DNA from: Aphis gossypii
Lineage: Eukaryota; Arthropoda; Insecta; Hemiptera; Aphididae
Direction of reading: 5' to 3'
Assembly: GCF_020184175.1 (NCBI RefSeq)
Contig: NC_065531.1
Location: forward strand, 40,383,213-40,447,212
Length of the DNA stretch: 64,000 bases
Positions 42,881 through 55,859 of this stretch are shown here, piece after piece. The position numbers were made by a program, and so were the translations under genes. Numbering within the stretch: the stretch's first letter is position 1; each line of letters opens with the position of its first letter. The notes under the pieces are model-generated. The model saw nothing but the letters and a program-made list of their open reading frames with translations, had not been told where the DNA came from and did no database searches.

Positions 42881-43049
42881 ACGACGACGACGACGACGAC
42901 GACAACATACGAGTAAAAGACGTGCAGGCCGAACGAATGTTACCGGCAGACTAACGTGGCGGCGGCGGCGGCGGCGGCGTACGGCACCAGTTCACCACCA
43001 ATATCCACCACCACCACACAACTACTACTACTACTACTACTACTACTAC
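42881..43049. repeat. Cluster of four different trinucleotide repeats
   Basis: (CGA)n at 42881-42903, (GGC)n at 42958-42979, (CCA)n near 43003-43017 and (ACT)n at 43021-43049 lie within 170 bp. Read as protein on the plus strand they give runs of Arg, Tyr, Ala or Leu in open frames, which are artefacts of the repeats. Confidence 0.8.
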
Positions 43050-43693
43050 CACAATTACTATTATGCATTTATACGACGGATAAAACAACATGGGTACCCG
43101 TCACGGTGAGACGACGACGGCAGACATACATGGTGTCCGCGTTAGATCCGTTGATTACATCCCTGAACACATATTACCAATATTATAACACACATAAATA
43201 TAATAATAATATTGTAAAACGAATTTTGTATATTTTATATTTAGCCATTTAGGCATACTAGGTGTTATATGATCCAATCGTTAATCGATGTTGATACACC
43301 TCGCCGTCCGATAAATTTTTGCATCGTCGACAAGTTTTTTTCATATCCATATTGTCATAGTTTTATAGATTATCTACATATAATCTTATTACTATTGATT
43401 CGATACTACGTAATATTTACCAATCGATTTTTTTTTCACTGGAAAAAAGGGATTTAAAGTAGTTATCGAATTATAGTAGTACCTAGTATAGAAGTATGTA
43501 GCAAAAGAATCATTAGTTGATAGGTCAGTACCTATTAAAAATAACATAAGTTTATCAAATATTTAATTTTAACTGCAGTCAACGACCTCTTAGACTATAT
43601 TTTGTAATATTGTATACGAGTACATACTGTTGATATAAATAACATTTTTAGAATTGTATGTTTATGTTTACATTCAAATATTAAATATACATT

Positions 43694-44038
43694 AGATATA
43701 TTCTCGGTAATCCGGTACGTCCAGTAATCCGGTTATAGGTATTAACCTATATTTATCTGGCAAATAACCATAAAATTTCTATCGTAAACTTAAAAACAAA
43801 AACAAATTGATTTATTTTCTTAATTTGTCTCATCAAAAGATTAGTATGTATGTATTATTTATATGTTAATATGTTATAATAAAATACATTAATGTTATTC
43901 ATTTTTTAGTATGTGTAAAAATCTAAAATTCAATAAGTAAAAATGTTTTTTTATGTGAACCTTCCATTAATCCGTCGTTTTTGTTAATCCCGCAGTAGCG
44001 TGATCTGATATCTGTCGGATTACCGAGATTCTACTGTA
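43694..44038. mobile_element. Decayed pogo/Tigger-like (Tc1-mariner) MITE
   Basis: TCTCGGTAATCCG at 43702-43714 is repeated exactly in inverted orientation at 44016-44028. The right end reads outward as CAGTAGAATCTCGGTAATCCG next to a TA, as expected of pogo/Tigger elements that insert at TA. Subterminal TAATCCG-like repeats recur at about 43725-43732 and 43971-43977. The left outer end is degenerate. Roughly 345 bp with no open frame, so it is a non-autonomous relic. Confidence 0.65.
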
Positions 44039-45077
44039 CATACATTACGTCATAATACATTGTCTGCGGTTTGTTCAAATTTATCGAAGGAAATTCAAAA
44101 TTGTGTTTGTGTATACACAGAGATGAGATTATTTGAAAGTTGGTTGGAAATTACTTCAAATAGTAAACGAAGGTAAACGTATTTGTATGTTATAACTTAT
44201 AATAATACGATCGATCTTGGTATAAAATTATATTGTGATAATTTATGAATTGAGAGTTCTTATAAGTAATAGATACTCAATGTAGTTAATTGATTAAAAC
44301 AATTTGAAAACAATTTTTAAGTCCAATGTCATGTGAATAAAAATATAAAAATTCAGTAGCAAAATTCTAGTTTAGGTCAAACTTTATCTTTTTACCCGCC
44401 AAATTTTCAACCTATCTATAATCATACAACCGTTGTTGGATGAGCAGACGAAATTGATTTCCTATATTATACCTATATATTTCATATTATAGGCGGACGG
44501 TTAGGTTACATGAGTCAGACACCCTATGGGCTATAGTATATAGAAGTCAGTATATAACGTATTATATATATATATATTTATATTTATAATTTACCTATAG
44601 GTACCTGTAGACGGTAGGTATTGTATTATACTTTATTGTGAAACACCAGCTGTAATCCTGTATGGGCTTATACATATTTGATGTTTCTACATTGTTTGCA
44701 GTGTTTTCGTACACACGTGGGGCTGCCGCCGCATACCTTTTTTAGAGGAAGCTTAGCTATATACTCTATATAGGTATAGTAGGTATAGACATTATTTTAG
44801 GTAAGGTGCATTTGCCTACCATTTACAGCTTATATATATATATATTGTATAATGTATATCACCAGTATTATACATGCTTAGCATTTTTTCTTCGTTTGTT
44901 TTTATTATTGTGCTCTTATATCACGTATAAATCTCCGAGACGCATCAGGTCAGAAAAACAATATCTTGCGCCATAATATCGTCATCTTCACGCGTATCTA
45001 CCTCTGACTATGGGACACGTCGCCGTTACATAATATAATATACCTAATAATAATAATAACACCCGCCGCGGCATCAC

Positions 45078-45103
45078 ATCCGGCCGGACGGTCCGGACCG
45101 GAC
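45078..45103. repeat. Nested CCGG palindromes
   Basis: A 26-bp stretch is made of overlapping palindromes, among them CGGTCCGGACCG (45089-45100) and CCGGAC-G-GTCCGG (45084-45096). It is the core of a short GC-rich island (44991-45180) with no open frame of note. Confidence 0.5.
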
Positions 45104-48100
45104 ACGGTGTCAGGCGTCACACGATACAACGGTACAGTGACCGAAAGGAAGAAGATCGCTTATATTGTATGCATCAATCCGTACATGTTATATATATTGT
45201 TTATACACGTATTTTGATCGCACGACACGAATCACATATTTTTTATACATATAGATATAACTTACCTAATATAAAATTATATATGGCTGCACCTATGAGT
45301 TGTAAATTGTAATAGGTTTTATGACACTATTTATAATCCTTATAAGTTATAACCATATAGGTAGTTATTATAATATATTTTTATACTTTTATAAGGCATA
45401 TGTCTCGAAGAATTCGATCAAAAACCATTGATATTTACTGATTTACGAGTACATAAATTTAAAATGGTTAACACTGTACGGTGAGAAAATTATTTTATCT
45501 ATACCTATGTAGTTCGTACATGAAAACGAATAAACATGTAATTCGAATAGATATATTGTGCTTTTCACCAAATCAGATTTCGTAGTCTACTATTATAGTA
45601 TTTAATATAATGACTGTGTGTAATTTGTGTGTGATGCGCTAGTACTGCAGTAGTTATGTAAATGAGCCCACTAATTTATCAGTTATATCGTGCAATGTAG
45701 AATTACCTATATCACTAAAATGGAAATTTATTTTCGAGCTTACATTTTACGAATATCTATACTGCTAATTATTTTAATAAATATTTTATATCAAATGCAG
45801 CTTTTAATATTTTACTTACGTATTTATATTTAAAATAATGTATACAACATACTGCAGTATAGTTACTGCAGTTACTTATTCTATTGTAACTTGTAAATAT
45901 AAACGATCAATGGTTGTATATACTTATTTTTAAATACTGTTTTTTTTATCATTAACAACGAATATTTGTGTTGAAATTAAAAAAAAAAATACCTAATGAT
46001 AGAGAAGCAGAACTCATATGTATATTACGCAGATTATTGATTACTTTGCGAATTTAAAAGCTCGGAAAGAAAATTTAAACTATTATTTATAAAATATCTC
46101 ATTAATGATGTATAAACTTACATTTTTCTTTTACATTTATTTTGAAATGGAGAAGAGCCATTGGGGCCGGATTTTTATAATTATGCCACGTGAACTATTT
46201 TTTTTAACTATTTAGAATTACTATAATCGGGGTGCGAATCGTTTTGGTAATGCTGGGTTGTACTTTTTAACTAAATTTAATGATCGAATTGTACTCAAAT
46301 AAAAAGTAGGTAATAGATGAACTGCACTCATTCAAAAGATAAACTTAATTTAAACTTTAAAGTTAAAAGTGTTACAAATTTCGTTTACGAACATTACGGC
46401 GTATCTAATAACATTATATAGGCACGTGAATCCGGAAAAAAATAAACTTGAAAAATGTATTAACTTATTAGTTATATATGCTCAAACATAAATTACCAGG
46501 TCAGTCATTTTAAGAATTCAGTTTTACAGAATTACAATTAAAAAATAATTGAAAAGTTAAAAACAATTCAAAAAAAAATTGACACATTTTTAACATATTA
46601 ACCTATGTATAATATAATGCATATATAAACATAATAATTATAAATATATATCGACGTATCATAGGTATAAAAATAATTGTAAACCACGTAAATTATTACA
46701 ATTATTGTCACTTTTAACTTTTAAGCATATAACTGGGAAAAAAGTGTTTTAAAAATTTTTACTCGTCTTTCAAATGTATAAAAATGTTATCGAAGTCTAT
46801 TTTATGAACCTGAGTAAAATTCGGACATTGCCTGTTTTTTATCCAAGTACAGTTTGACTGTTACATGTTTCTACTCATATAAAATTCAACCTTTACCTTT
46901 TTTTTTTAACCTATGTACAATTTGATCCTATCGGAATTTCTTTACTTTAGATAATTCCACCCCAAAAATATTTAACCTGATGTCCACTCTTGTTTACTAT
47001 TCGTATGGTAATTAATATATATAAATGATGATAATTTACTATGGTCTATGGATTATTTTTGACAGCCATTTAGGTCATAACCAGAATGAAGTTAATTAGC
47101 AAACATTTCTCGGTTTTATTTATATGTTAAATAAGGATGTTGTTTTTAAATATCTAGAGATTAAGTAATATGTTAACTGTTTAATAAGCAATTTTAGAAA
47201 GCGAAACGGTTTGAGTTTTAGAAAAAGACCTTTTAAAATATGTATATCCAATTATTAATTTAAAGGTTAACATGGTCTATATCATCAACTTCCGTTGAGT
47301 AATTATAAATGATTAAATTTACTTTAAAGAAACAGTACAACAATGAATATTTTATTTTAACTATATATTATATATAATAATCTCATATAAAATATGTTGA
47401 CTGTTATCGTGTTTTTCTTCTATAACTACAAATGGTTCTTGAAATCAGATTATGTAAATATAACATGATTTCTGGATTAGAATACTTGTATAATATATAA
47501 GTATATTATTAAAAAACAGCAGGATAGAGGAATAAAAATAGTTTTACATTTTTTTTTTGTGATATACGTTGTATTTAAAAATTTATTGTTTGACAAAATT
47601 AAGTCATGACTAGGTATGATTATATATTAATAGGACTACGTTTGTCAAATTATTTACCAGCGCGTTTAGATGAATATACGATAAACACAAATGAAATATA
47701 AACGAGATATTTTTTATTAGTATATTCGAGGACGTTGTTTTCAGTGAAGAATTTAGGGGAATATTGAATATTGTCGGCACTTTTGATATGAACAGCATAT
47801 TATTTGTGTTTAATATCAATAATAATACATTAATTTCACAGATATAAAATTGATACATGCCAAAATATATGCTATATAACGTACTGCATTAAGTTAAAGT
47901 ATACAATTGATTTTATTGTATATTTTTATGGTTTTTATGACACGACAGTCGACAGATGTTACTGTTGCAGGTATGTATTTTATTAGATGTACCTACCTAT
48001 ATCAAAAGGTTTAAAATTCTATTATTATAATACTTTTTTTATAGATACAGTGAGACTTTTTAAGCAATATCACCTTCGTTTTATGTTCAAATTCTATTCA

Positions 48101-48283
48101 ACATAACATAGCGATTGTCATAGGCTTAACTTGGATATAATTTAACATTATATTTTATTATATTATGTCAGTCGATACAATAAAATCAAAATTCTAAGTA
48201 ACATAATAACCACCATAAAAATGCTTATGAATATATAACTACTACACACAACTAATAATATTTGATATTTATATGTACTAGTA

Positions 48284-48342
48284 GTCCGCAGACGACGAAG
48301 CGAAAATAATTAGATTTTAGAGAATTGAACCACTCTGCGGAC
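48284..48342. repeat. 9-bp inverted repeat around an AT-rich loop
   Basis: GTCCGCAGA (48284-48292) and TCTGCGGAC (48334-48342) are exact inverted copies, 41 bp apart. It could be a small transposon relic or an RNA stem. No matching flanking duplication is obvious. Confidence 0.4.
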
Positions 48343-51116
48343 ATGGGGAAAAAGACCAGACGCGACGATTGTGTTATTCTAAGATTGGCCGACTTTATAT
48401 CGTAGAAAAATTCGTGTTAAACGTGAAAATTAAAAATACTAATTATTAATACTATGTTAGTGTCTTTCTCCCGTGATATTATAATTAAACAGATTTTTAA
48501 AATATAATTCATATTCTCGAAAGTAGTGTTATTATTATACGCGCTTGGCGTAAAATCATTTATATAGGTACCTACCTTTACTTATTGTTTATGCGGATAA
48601 CACTTAATTTTACACCGATCTTCAATTACACGCTTAATATTGTAATATTTATTATTCAACTAACACATCAGAGTATCAGCCATCAGTGGTGAATTCGTAG
48701 AGTAGGGGAGTACTTAATTCCCTCTAATAGGACTCCTATGTATATAAATAATAATTATTACCACTTGTTATAATAACTCTAAGATCTGCATAAAACTATA
48801 AAAGCATCTCTATACTTATCTTATATAGCGTGCGCATTTTTCATACCATACATATTATGCAGGTGCCTATATAAATATATAATATACTATATAGTATATA
48901 TAGTCAGAGGAACAATCTGCCGTGTCCTGCACCCGTATAATACTTCGTTGCATGTCGGTCGCAGTTGGTTACAGCGATTACGGGCATACGTTTTAAAGAT
49001 TTTCTATTCTTGTTTCTTTAATTTTTTCATTATGTTTTTCCGAGTTTCCGATACTTGGTTTGTTTTTTATCATTCGATTGTTTTAACAACCATACATAAT
49101 ATAAGCATAATATACCGTATATACGTGTTGTACGTAACATGTATTGAAACACACATTCGTATAATCGTAAAGGTATATACTACAGAGTATAGGTACACTA
49201 GTGTTTTCCTGTTGCTCGTAAATTTACTACGGTAATTACGGAATGCAAAAACGTTCCGAAACTTAAATAACCTGTTCTTTATACTATACTTAACAGTTAA
49301 CATGTATACACAATATATTTTTACATACACACACTTTTATGACTTTACCAACCCCTGTGAACCTGCACGGACGCGTATCGAATGAGTAGGAGGGGTGAAC
49401 GATGGCGTCCGTGATGCGGAACCTTTATATTATGTACAGAATATATATATTTATACTTAAATATATATAGTTTAATAAAGAGTATACAGATCTTAGATCC
49501 TTTATGTATTTGTGTGTGTGGAGGACACCCATACATAACAACAGAATAATACTGTATACCTGTAGCACGGATGCAACAGCTGTGTTACCCGATGGGTGAT
49601 GAGGTTATAATCAAAGGCATAGAAAGTACCGCTTTATACATTTATATGTATTTGTATTATGTATATATATATATATTATATATTATATCATATGGAGTCA
49701 AATTTTATAAGTATATACGACCTTCTTTAAATACCACACATTCAGACTAGGATTAAGATTATTGCCGTTTGTAAGCAATAAATGTAATGATAAATGACAA
49801 TTTTGAGGCCTTTTAGGACACAACAAACTTTCCCTAAACAGCTATTTCATTGATTGACAAGCAACATGACATTTTTCAGGTAAGCCGCCATCGTACGTTG
49901 TCGTCATATATATTTCAACGGTAAACAAAATAATACATTATATAAAAAACATTCTTCTTAATCTTCTTATTTGTAAACTTATATTCATAACTTGTGTTTA
50001 TATTCTATACATATATATGAATGTACGTCTGTATTGAGCTTTTAAATTAAGAAACCATTACATTTTATTTGACTTTGTGAGTGTTCAAAATAGTTTTATT
50101 TTTCGACCTCAATTATAAGTTGAACATTTTAAATTAAAAACAATGTATACCAACCAATAAAGAGAAAATAGATTAAAGAATATTTAGGATATTTTCTTCC
50201 TTTCAATTATTATTATTATTATTATAATTCTATACTTAACAACTTAAGTGATTATATACCTACTTATATATATATCACTGGTTACATAAACTATCACATT
50301 AGACACATTAGATTTATCCTCCTTAAATAATCAGTGAAGCATACCATTTATAATATTTATTATTGGTAAAAAAATTATTTAACAAGACCTGACGAATTTA
50401 CGAAAATCAAATAAATGATAAATTAATTGATGAATGTTTTTAATATACAATTTAAAATAATTAATTATAGAAATTGAGAACTTAGCGTCACCATATAATA
50501 TAGACAAAAACATTTGACAATTTAATAAATAAAATATAACATACATTATATTTTATTGTATATAATATGTGTTTGGTGTGTCTAAAAACTACCATTCTAC
50601 ATATTATTATACTTCTGCAGCTTTATAGCTAGCTACCTAGCTGTGATTTAAATGTATATACATAACTATAAACTAATTGTAGCTATTTTCCATTCAATGA
50701 AAACTTGAAAATCCATTATCTCTCTCAGTCTCATCTACCTAATATAACAATTATTTTGTTTTATTTCTCTCGAATAGTCAATTTTAACATTTTGGTTTTG
50801 TATTTGATTTGATTTAGGAATGATTTTTATATTATTTTTTTTGTTTTTTTACATGAATTGCTTTAAATAATATAATTTTACGTTTTATTTCATATTTTTA
50901 CTATTATTTTTTTTTTTTTATAAAAGCGATAAATTTCTTTTCCCGGCACTCCCAAACACTACACTACTACAGCAATTGGTTTTTATTTCAGATTTATATT
51001 TTTGTAGATAATAATAACTATATTCGACTGTTGACTGACGAGCTATCCTTTATTATAAGCATTTTTAACGTTCTTTTCTATATTATACTCATTGCACCAT
51101 TCGTATAATGTATAGC

Positions 51117-51134
51117 CGTAGGTAGATACCTACG
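51117..51134. repeat. 18-bp hairpin of the TAGGTA/TACCTA type
   Basis: CGTAGGTA and TACCTACG flank a 2-base centre. It is the cleanest of many local pairs of the TAGGTA and TACCTA hexamers. Confidence 0.5.
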
Positions 51135-52908
51135 CATTTCTACGCTTCGTTGCACATTTCATTATATCCGAATCTTGGACAACTGAAAATATGAGAGTCG
51201 TTTTTATATTATATAAAGGAAAATTAATGTAGTCTTGTATGTGACATCAGCATTCTTACCATGAATCAACAGGATAATAATAATTTTAATGTTGATTCCT
51301 CCGATTATATTATAATATTAAAAAAATATAAATTAATATATAATACGCATTTAAGGTAGGTATTTATGCTCACACATTTTTAATGCTTATTAAATAAAAA
51401 CATATTACATTCAAATACATAATATATACTTAATACTATATAGTATTAATTATTAAACACTATGATTCTTTAACAGCAAACATTTATTGCCTGGAAAGTA
51501 AAGGTTTGTGATATATTTTTTACTATATATATTAATTTGTAGTTTACAAAACAACATTTTTTGTGTAATATAATTTTTTGAAATTTTACTTTTTTGAATT
51601 AAAATATATAGATACATTTTCAATTTCATATTTAGTAGAATTTTTCTTATATATATTGTTGAAGTATATAAATATTTGTATATACTATTTTACTTATTTA
51701 AACTTTAAATACTTAAAGTACTATAATAATTTACCCGGTAAAGATTTGTTTCTTTTTTAAATATTAGAATCATCAGAAGAGGTTAAAAAAAAATATAAAA
51801 TTAAATAGGTATAGGCTGTCAACCAAAAAAATGTTTTTTATTACGACTTCAAATTACGTTTCTAAAATCGTTAGTACTTTTAAAATTTGAGTTATTTAGT
51901 GTAAAAATAATCACTAAATATTATATATAGGTATTAGGTACACTTAATTTATTTACTAACTTATTATTATGACTTATGGTTAATAATTATTAATAACACA
52001 TTTCCCTCCTGGTTAAGTATACTTGAGTAATAAATAAATCATTTAAGAAAATAATACAAATATACAGACAATACAATTGAAAAATGGCTATAATATATGA
52101 CGGTATCGATGTGTCATATTATTATAATATATTAATATCTATTATAGGATCAATGTAATCGAATAATAATAACATCGACTATGAATTGGGAAAGGATCAA
52201 TAATCTTTGAGCTCCAGGCAAGATGGCTTATATGTACGGATCACGAGGTATACTTGCATACATTACGCCCCTTTGTTTTTATTTGTTTTATTTATTACAC
52301 AGTTATCGAACTTAATGGTAAAACATTTTCACCACAGGTGACTACCAACTAGCTATTGGTCCATGAGCCATATATATCTTCTCACAAATTTCGATTCGGT
52401 TAAATCCTCTATAAGTACATATTACTTATACAACGACATAAAACTACGTGAAATGAAAATAATAATACGCGTGAACGTGATTAAATAGAACACTTATAAA
52501 CTTTGTTTATATATTTAAGTGTATTTGCATATAAGTCATAATCACATATTATTCACATCACAGTTCTATAAAAGAATCTGTATCTAATATCCGATTAGTC
52601 GTCTATAATACATAGGTGTGGCCTTAACTCTTACCTACGTAGTATCAGGACATTAGGTGACTTATATATAGTTGGCGGTAGATAATTACTAATAATAGTT
52701 AGACAGAAAAATTTCGGTTTTTAATGTTGACAATTTTAAATTACATGTTTTTAATATAAGACACCATTGTGTTCAAGCTCCAAAGTTATAAATTAATATT
52801 ACTTTTATTTGTATTTTTATAACTACACATTAATATAATATTATATAATTATATAATCATACTATTTGAATAGTAAGTACTAAGTACATTTTAATAGTAT
52901 CCCTATGG

Positions 52909-52969
52909 TCCAACATGTACGTCCTAGCGTTCCGCAAGGCGCAAGAAGTCCGCATCGAGTATTTGTGTG
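52909..52969 (+). other. Short GC3-rich open segment, possible exon relic
   Basis: About 20 codons in one frame (SNMYVLAFRKAQEVRIEYL) have mostly G or C in third positions, in the middle of AT-rich DNA. The frame closes at a TAA a few codons later. No family recognised; possible pseudogene fragment or conserved element. Confidence 0.2.
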
Positions 52970-54028
52970 TGTCTATGTGGACTGTATAATGTATACCTAT
53001 ATTATTTTAATCGTGAGAACTTCAAAGCATACCAGCTCAATATCTGGCTTTTAAAATACGATAAAATCTAAAAAGTGTCCGCCTATACTGTATATTAGAG
53101 ATGGCACAACTTGATATTGATCTTATGTACCTACCTAGAATAAAATTAATATTGTAAGTATATTTGATAGAGCGCGTAGGCCGTGTTTGTGTACACGAAT
53201 ATAGATAATATAATATTATGTTTATGTATTACGTATTTGTAACTTCAGATATTTTAATGAAAAGCTAGTTTTATTAATCTTAATTTAAATATTAAACAAA
53301 AATAGAAAGTAAAATTAGCTTATACAGTATTATAATAAATTATTATTATATATTCATTAAGTGTGGGTGATTATTATATTTAAACTGGTATAAATCGTAA
53401 TTTTTCAATAATTGGTATGCAACCTATATATTATTTACGGTTCATTATAATTATGGTAAATATTTAATAAGCATTTATTAAGCCAAAACGATTTAAAAAA
53501 AAAAAAAAAAACAACTGAAATATTGTTATTAGAGTTAAGACAAGAAAAATGTTACACACTCCGCATTGCAGATTTTACGAAGGTGTATTATGTCGAGGTA
53601 GTGGATTATATATATACATATTAGATGTATACAACTGCAGTCATACAAACGTACATAGCGTATATTAGTATGTATACGATTGCCACACGTCCAGTTAAAT
53701 TGTTTCCGAAAAAAAGTGAAAGGAAAGTTGTATTGATCAACACTATACACAACAGCCAACAACTTTACAATTTAGATGTTATGGTTTTATTTTTATACGT
53801 CAATGTACATATTGTATACGTTTTGGGTCAAACGAATTTACTATGCAACGAACTTAACCTCAAGTCGTCGGCGTGTCCGACGGTGTAAATATATAAAAAT
53901 ATGTATTTATTATACATTTATGTATATACTTTCAAGTTTCAATAATACGGCGTTACAATAATAACAATATCATAAATAGATATATTATGTATATTTGCTA
54001 GGTGCACTTAATATGTGTCGTGTATAAT

Positions 54029-54043
54029 CAGTGCCGGATTAAG
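54029..54043 (+). mobile_element. Solitary hAT-like terminal sequence
   Basis: CAGTGCCGGATTAAG resembles a hAT terminal inverted repeat. I see no inverted partner within about 2 kb on either side, so if it is a transposon end the element is truncated. Confidence 0.3.
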
Positions 54044-54180
54044 TGTTTCACAGTATAGTAAATATAAACACGACGTATAGACGAATCAAATATTATAATG
54101 ATTGCGAATTGCGATATCGTATTAAACTGCTATTATCATACAGGTATTGTGTGTGACCAATATAATTATTATAATATGAT

Positions 54181-55500
54181 TCCCGTCGTTCACTTCGCGT
54201 CCTCCGAAATAATAATAATAATATGTAACAACTCGGCCGGGTGCCTTGCTCGAATCGTTTGAACGATTTTCATCCGCGTCATCTGCGGTATTACAATACA
54301 ATATTATTATTATAATATTATTGTCTAAACACGAGTAATATATTATGCATACGCGTTACATATTAGGCAGGTACCTCGTACACCTTTATATACATATTAA
54401 TAATATTATAATGAACGCGAGTCTTTCGAACACAATGTAAACTGTATCCAATTATTATAATCGTCTACACTATCGGCCATATACCTGTATATGTGCGCGT
54501 ATGATATGGAGTTCATCCGCGTCTATTCCGCGTGCAATGTCAAGGGCAACGGTTTTAAAACGGCGTTTCATTGTGATCATTACGCCGTGCACGCGCATAA
54601 TATTACTATACACGAGTCCACACGAAACAATGGACATCTGACGATGGTATCTACGTAAATAGTTCGACTAGAAGATGTCTCCTCCCCGCCATTTGTAAGT
54701 AAATCTTCCTTAAACCTTTCTTATCTATCTTTTTTTTTTATCGTTATTATTATTATTTATAATACACACTTTTTTTTTTCATCGACCGTCCGTGGTTGTT
54801 TTCGACAACCGTCAGATGTGGGCACGATAAACGCAGATTTGCGGCTTGCCGTGGGTAACTAAATACCTGTACGGGTTACAGGTAGTCGTTTACTAACGCC
54901 CGAAGCCCAAAGGTCAGGTTAAATGTCATGCAACGTCCGACCGTCACCGACGCCGCCGATGTTATTATCGTATAATATATTACCTATACCTATATAATAT
55001 AGTGTGTTACATGGGCGATTTCTTTATTTTTGAACCCATCTATCGGAAACAAACACCTATATATTATTATTATAATAATATTGGCTATTACTTTTATTAT
55101 TATATATATTTATACGGCAAAACTGTTCGGAAACTCGGGAAACGGTCGGACTTCTTTGCCGGTGGCTGTCCAGCGACGACCGATCGTATAGGTATACCTA
55201 CATCGTACATCACATCATCATAATAATATATTGCCGTTTTATGCACGTGCCGCAGTGTGCGGTTTCTTTTTTCGTATCTCTTATACCTACCTATTATATA
55301 AAAATATGTTAGGTATGCATACAATATTTTGTCTATTGAAGGGCCGTGAAGATCACGATCGGTTGTCATCACGTAGCCACCACGCTGATCGCTGTTGGAT
55401 AAAAATTAACAATATTAGGTACTATTTATCTAGGTATATAATACAGTTGCTCCTCGAGCACGTCCCAACGTCTCATATATAGGTACTAGAAGGCAGAAGC
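54181..55500. other. CpG-rich island upstream of the mRpL1 3' side
   Basis: Contains AATCGTT-TG-AACGATT (about 54254), ggcaacggttttaaaacgg, and ATGTCTCCTCCCCGCCATTT followed by gtaagt on the plus strand at about 54676. The last looks like a tiny coding first exon, but no downstream exon is recognisable before mRpL1. Confidence 0.35.
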
Positions 55501-55859
55501 ATAGACCTATTAACTTTAGTAAATAGTTCTATGATTAAAAATGACATTTAAATTTTAAATGTTAAAATTGTTGTTATGTTCCTTGGTAGTTTGAATAATA
55601 ACACTATATTATAATATATATTTGTAAAGATATTAAGAACATAAATTTTAATAATAATGATTGTTTTTAAAATAGTTTTATTTATAAAAATATCAACTTA
55701 AAAAATTTGGGGCTTTTATAAAGGTAATCCAGCAAATCCTTTCTTATTTTTTCATTTGGTAAAAATCTGTGAATATGTCATTGATATAGTGTACCAGCTA
55801 CAGATAACTTGTGAACGTTTAAGAGGACGTGACACCATCAATTTTGAAGTGTATATTTC

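Larger units (their letters stand above)
42640..43140 (-). promoter_or_regulatory. Candidate Cad99C promoter and noncoding first exon
   Basis: On the minus strand GACGAGAAG|gtaaga ends at 42640, a near-consensus donor that is not part of the common TAGGTA motif. The upstream bases are CpG-rich and carry a CRE and GCC/CGT repeats. The only ATG in the first 160 bp opens a five-codon frame. This is what a 5' UTR exon looks like. Cad99C needs one, since its ATG exon begins at an acceptor (5892), and it is the next gene on that strand. The upstream boundary is unknown. It could instead belong to a lncRNA. Confidence 0.35.
44039..54180. other. AT-rich DNA without recognised genes
   Basis: Contains the CCGG palindrome island, the inverted repeat at 48284, the hairpin at 51117 and the GC3-rich segment at 52909. 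Nothing else is supportable. Confidence 0.45.

Noticed and set aside
42819..43252. Plus-strand frames with poly-Arg, poly-Tyr, poly-Ala and poly-Leu
   Set aside because: Produced by trinucleotide repeats read in different frames; no flanking conserved sequence.
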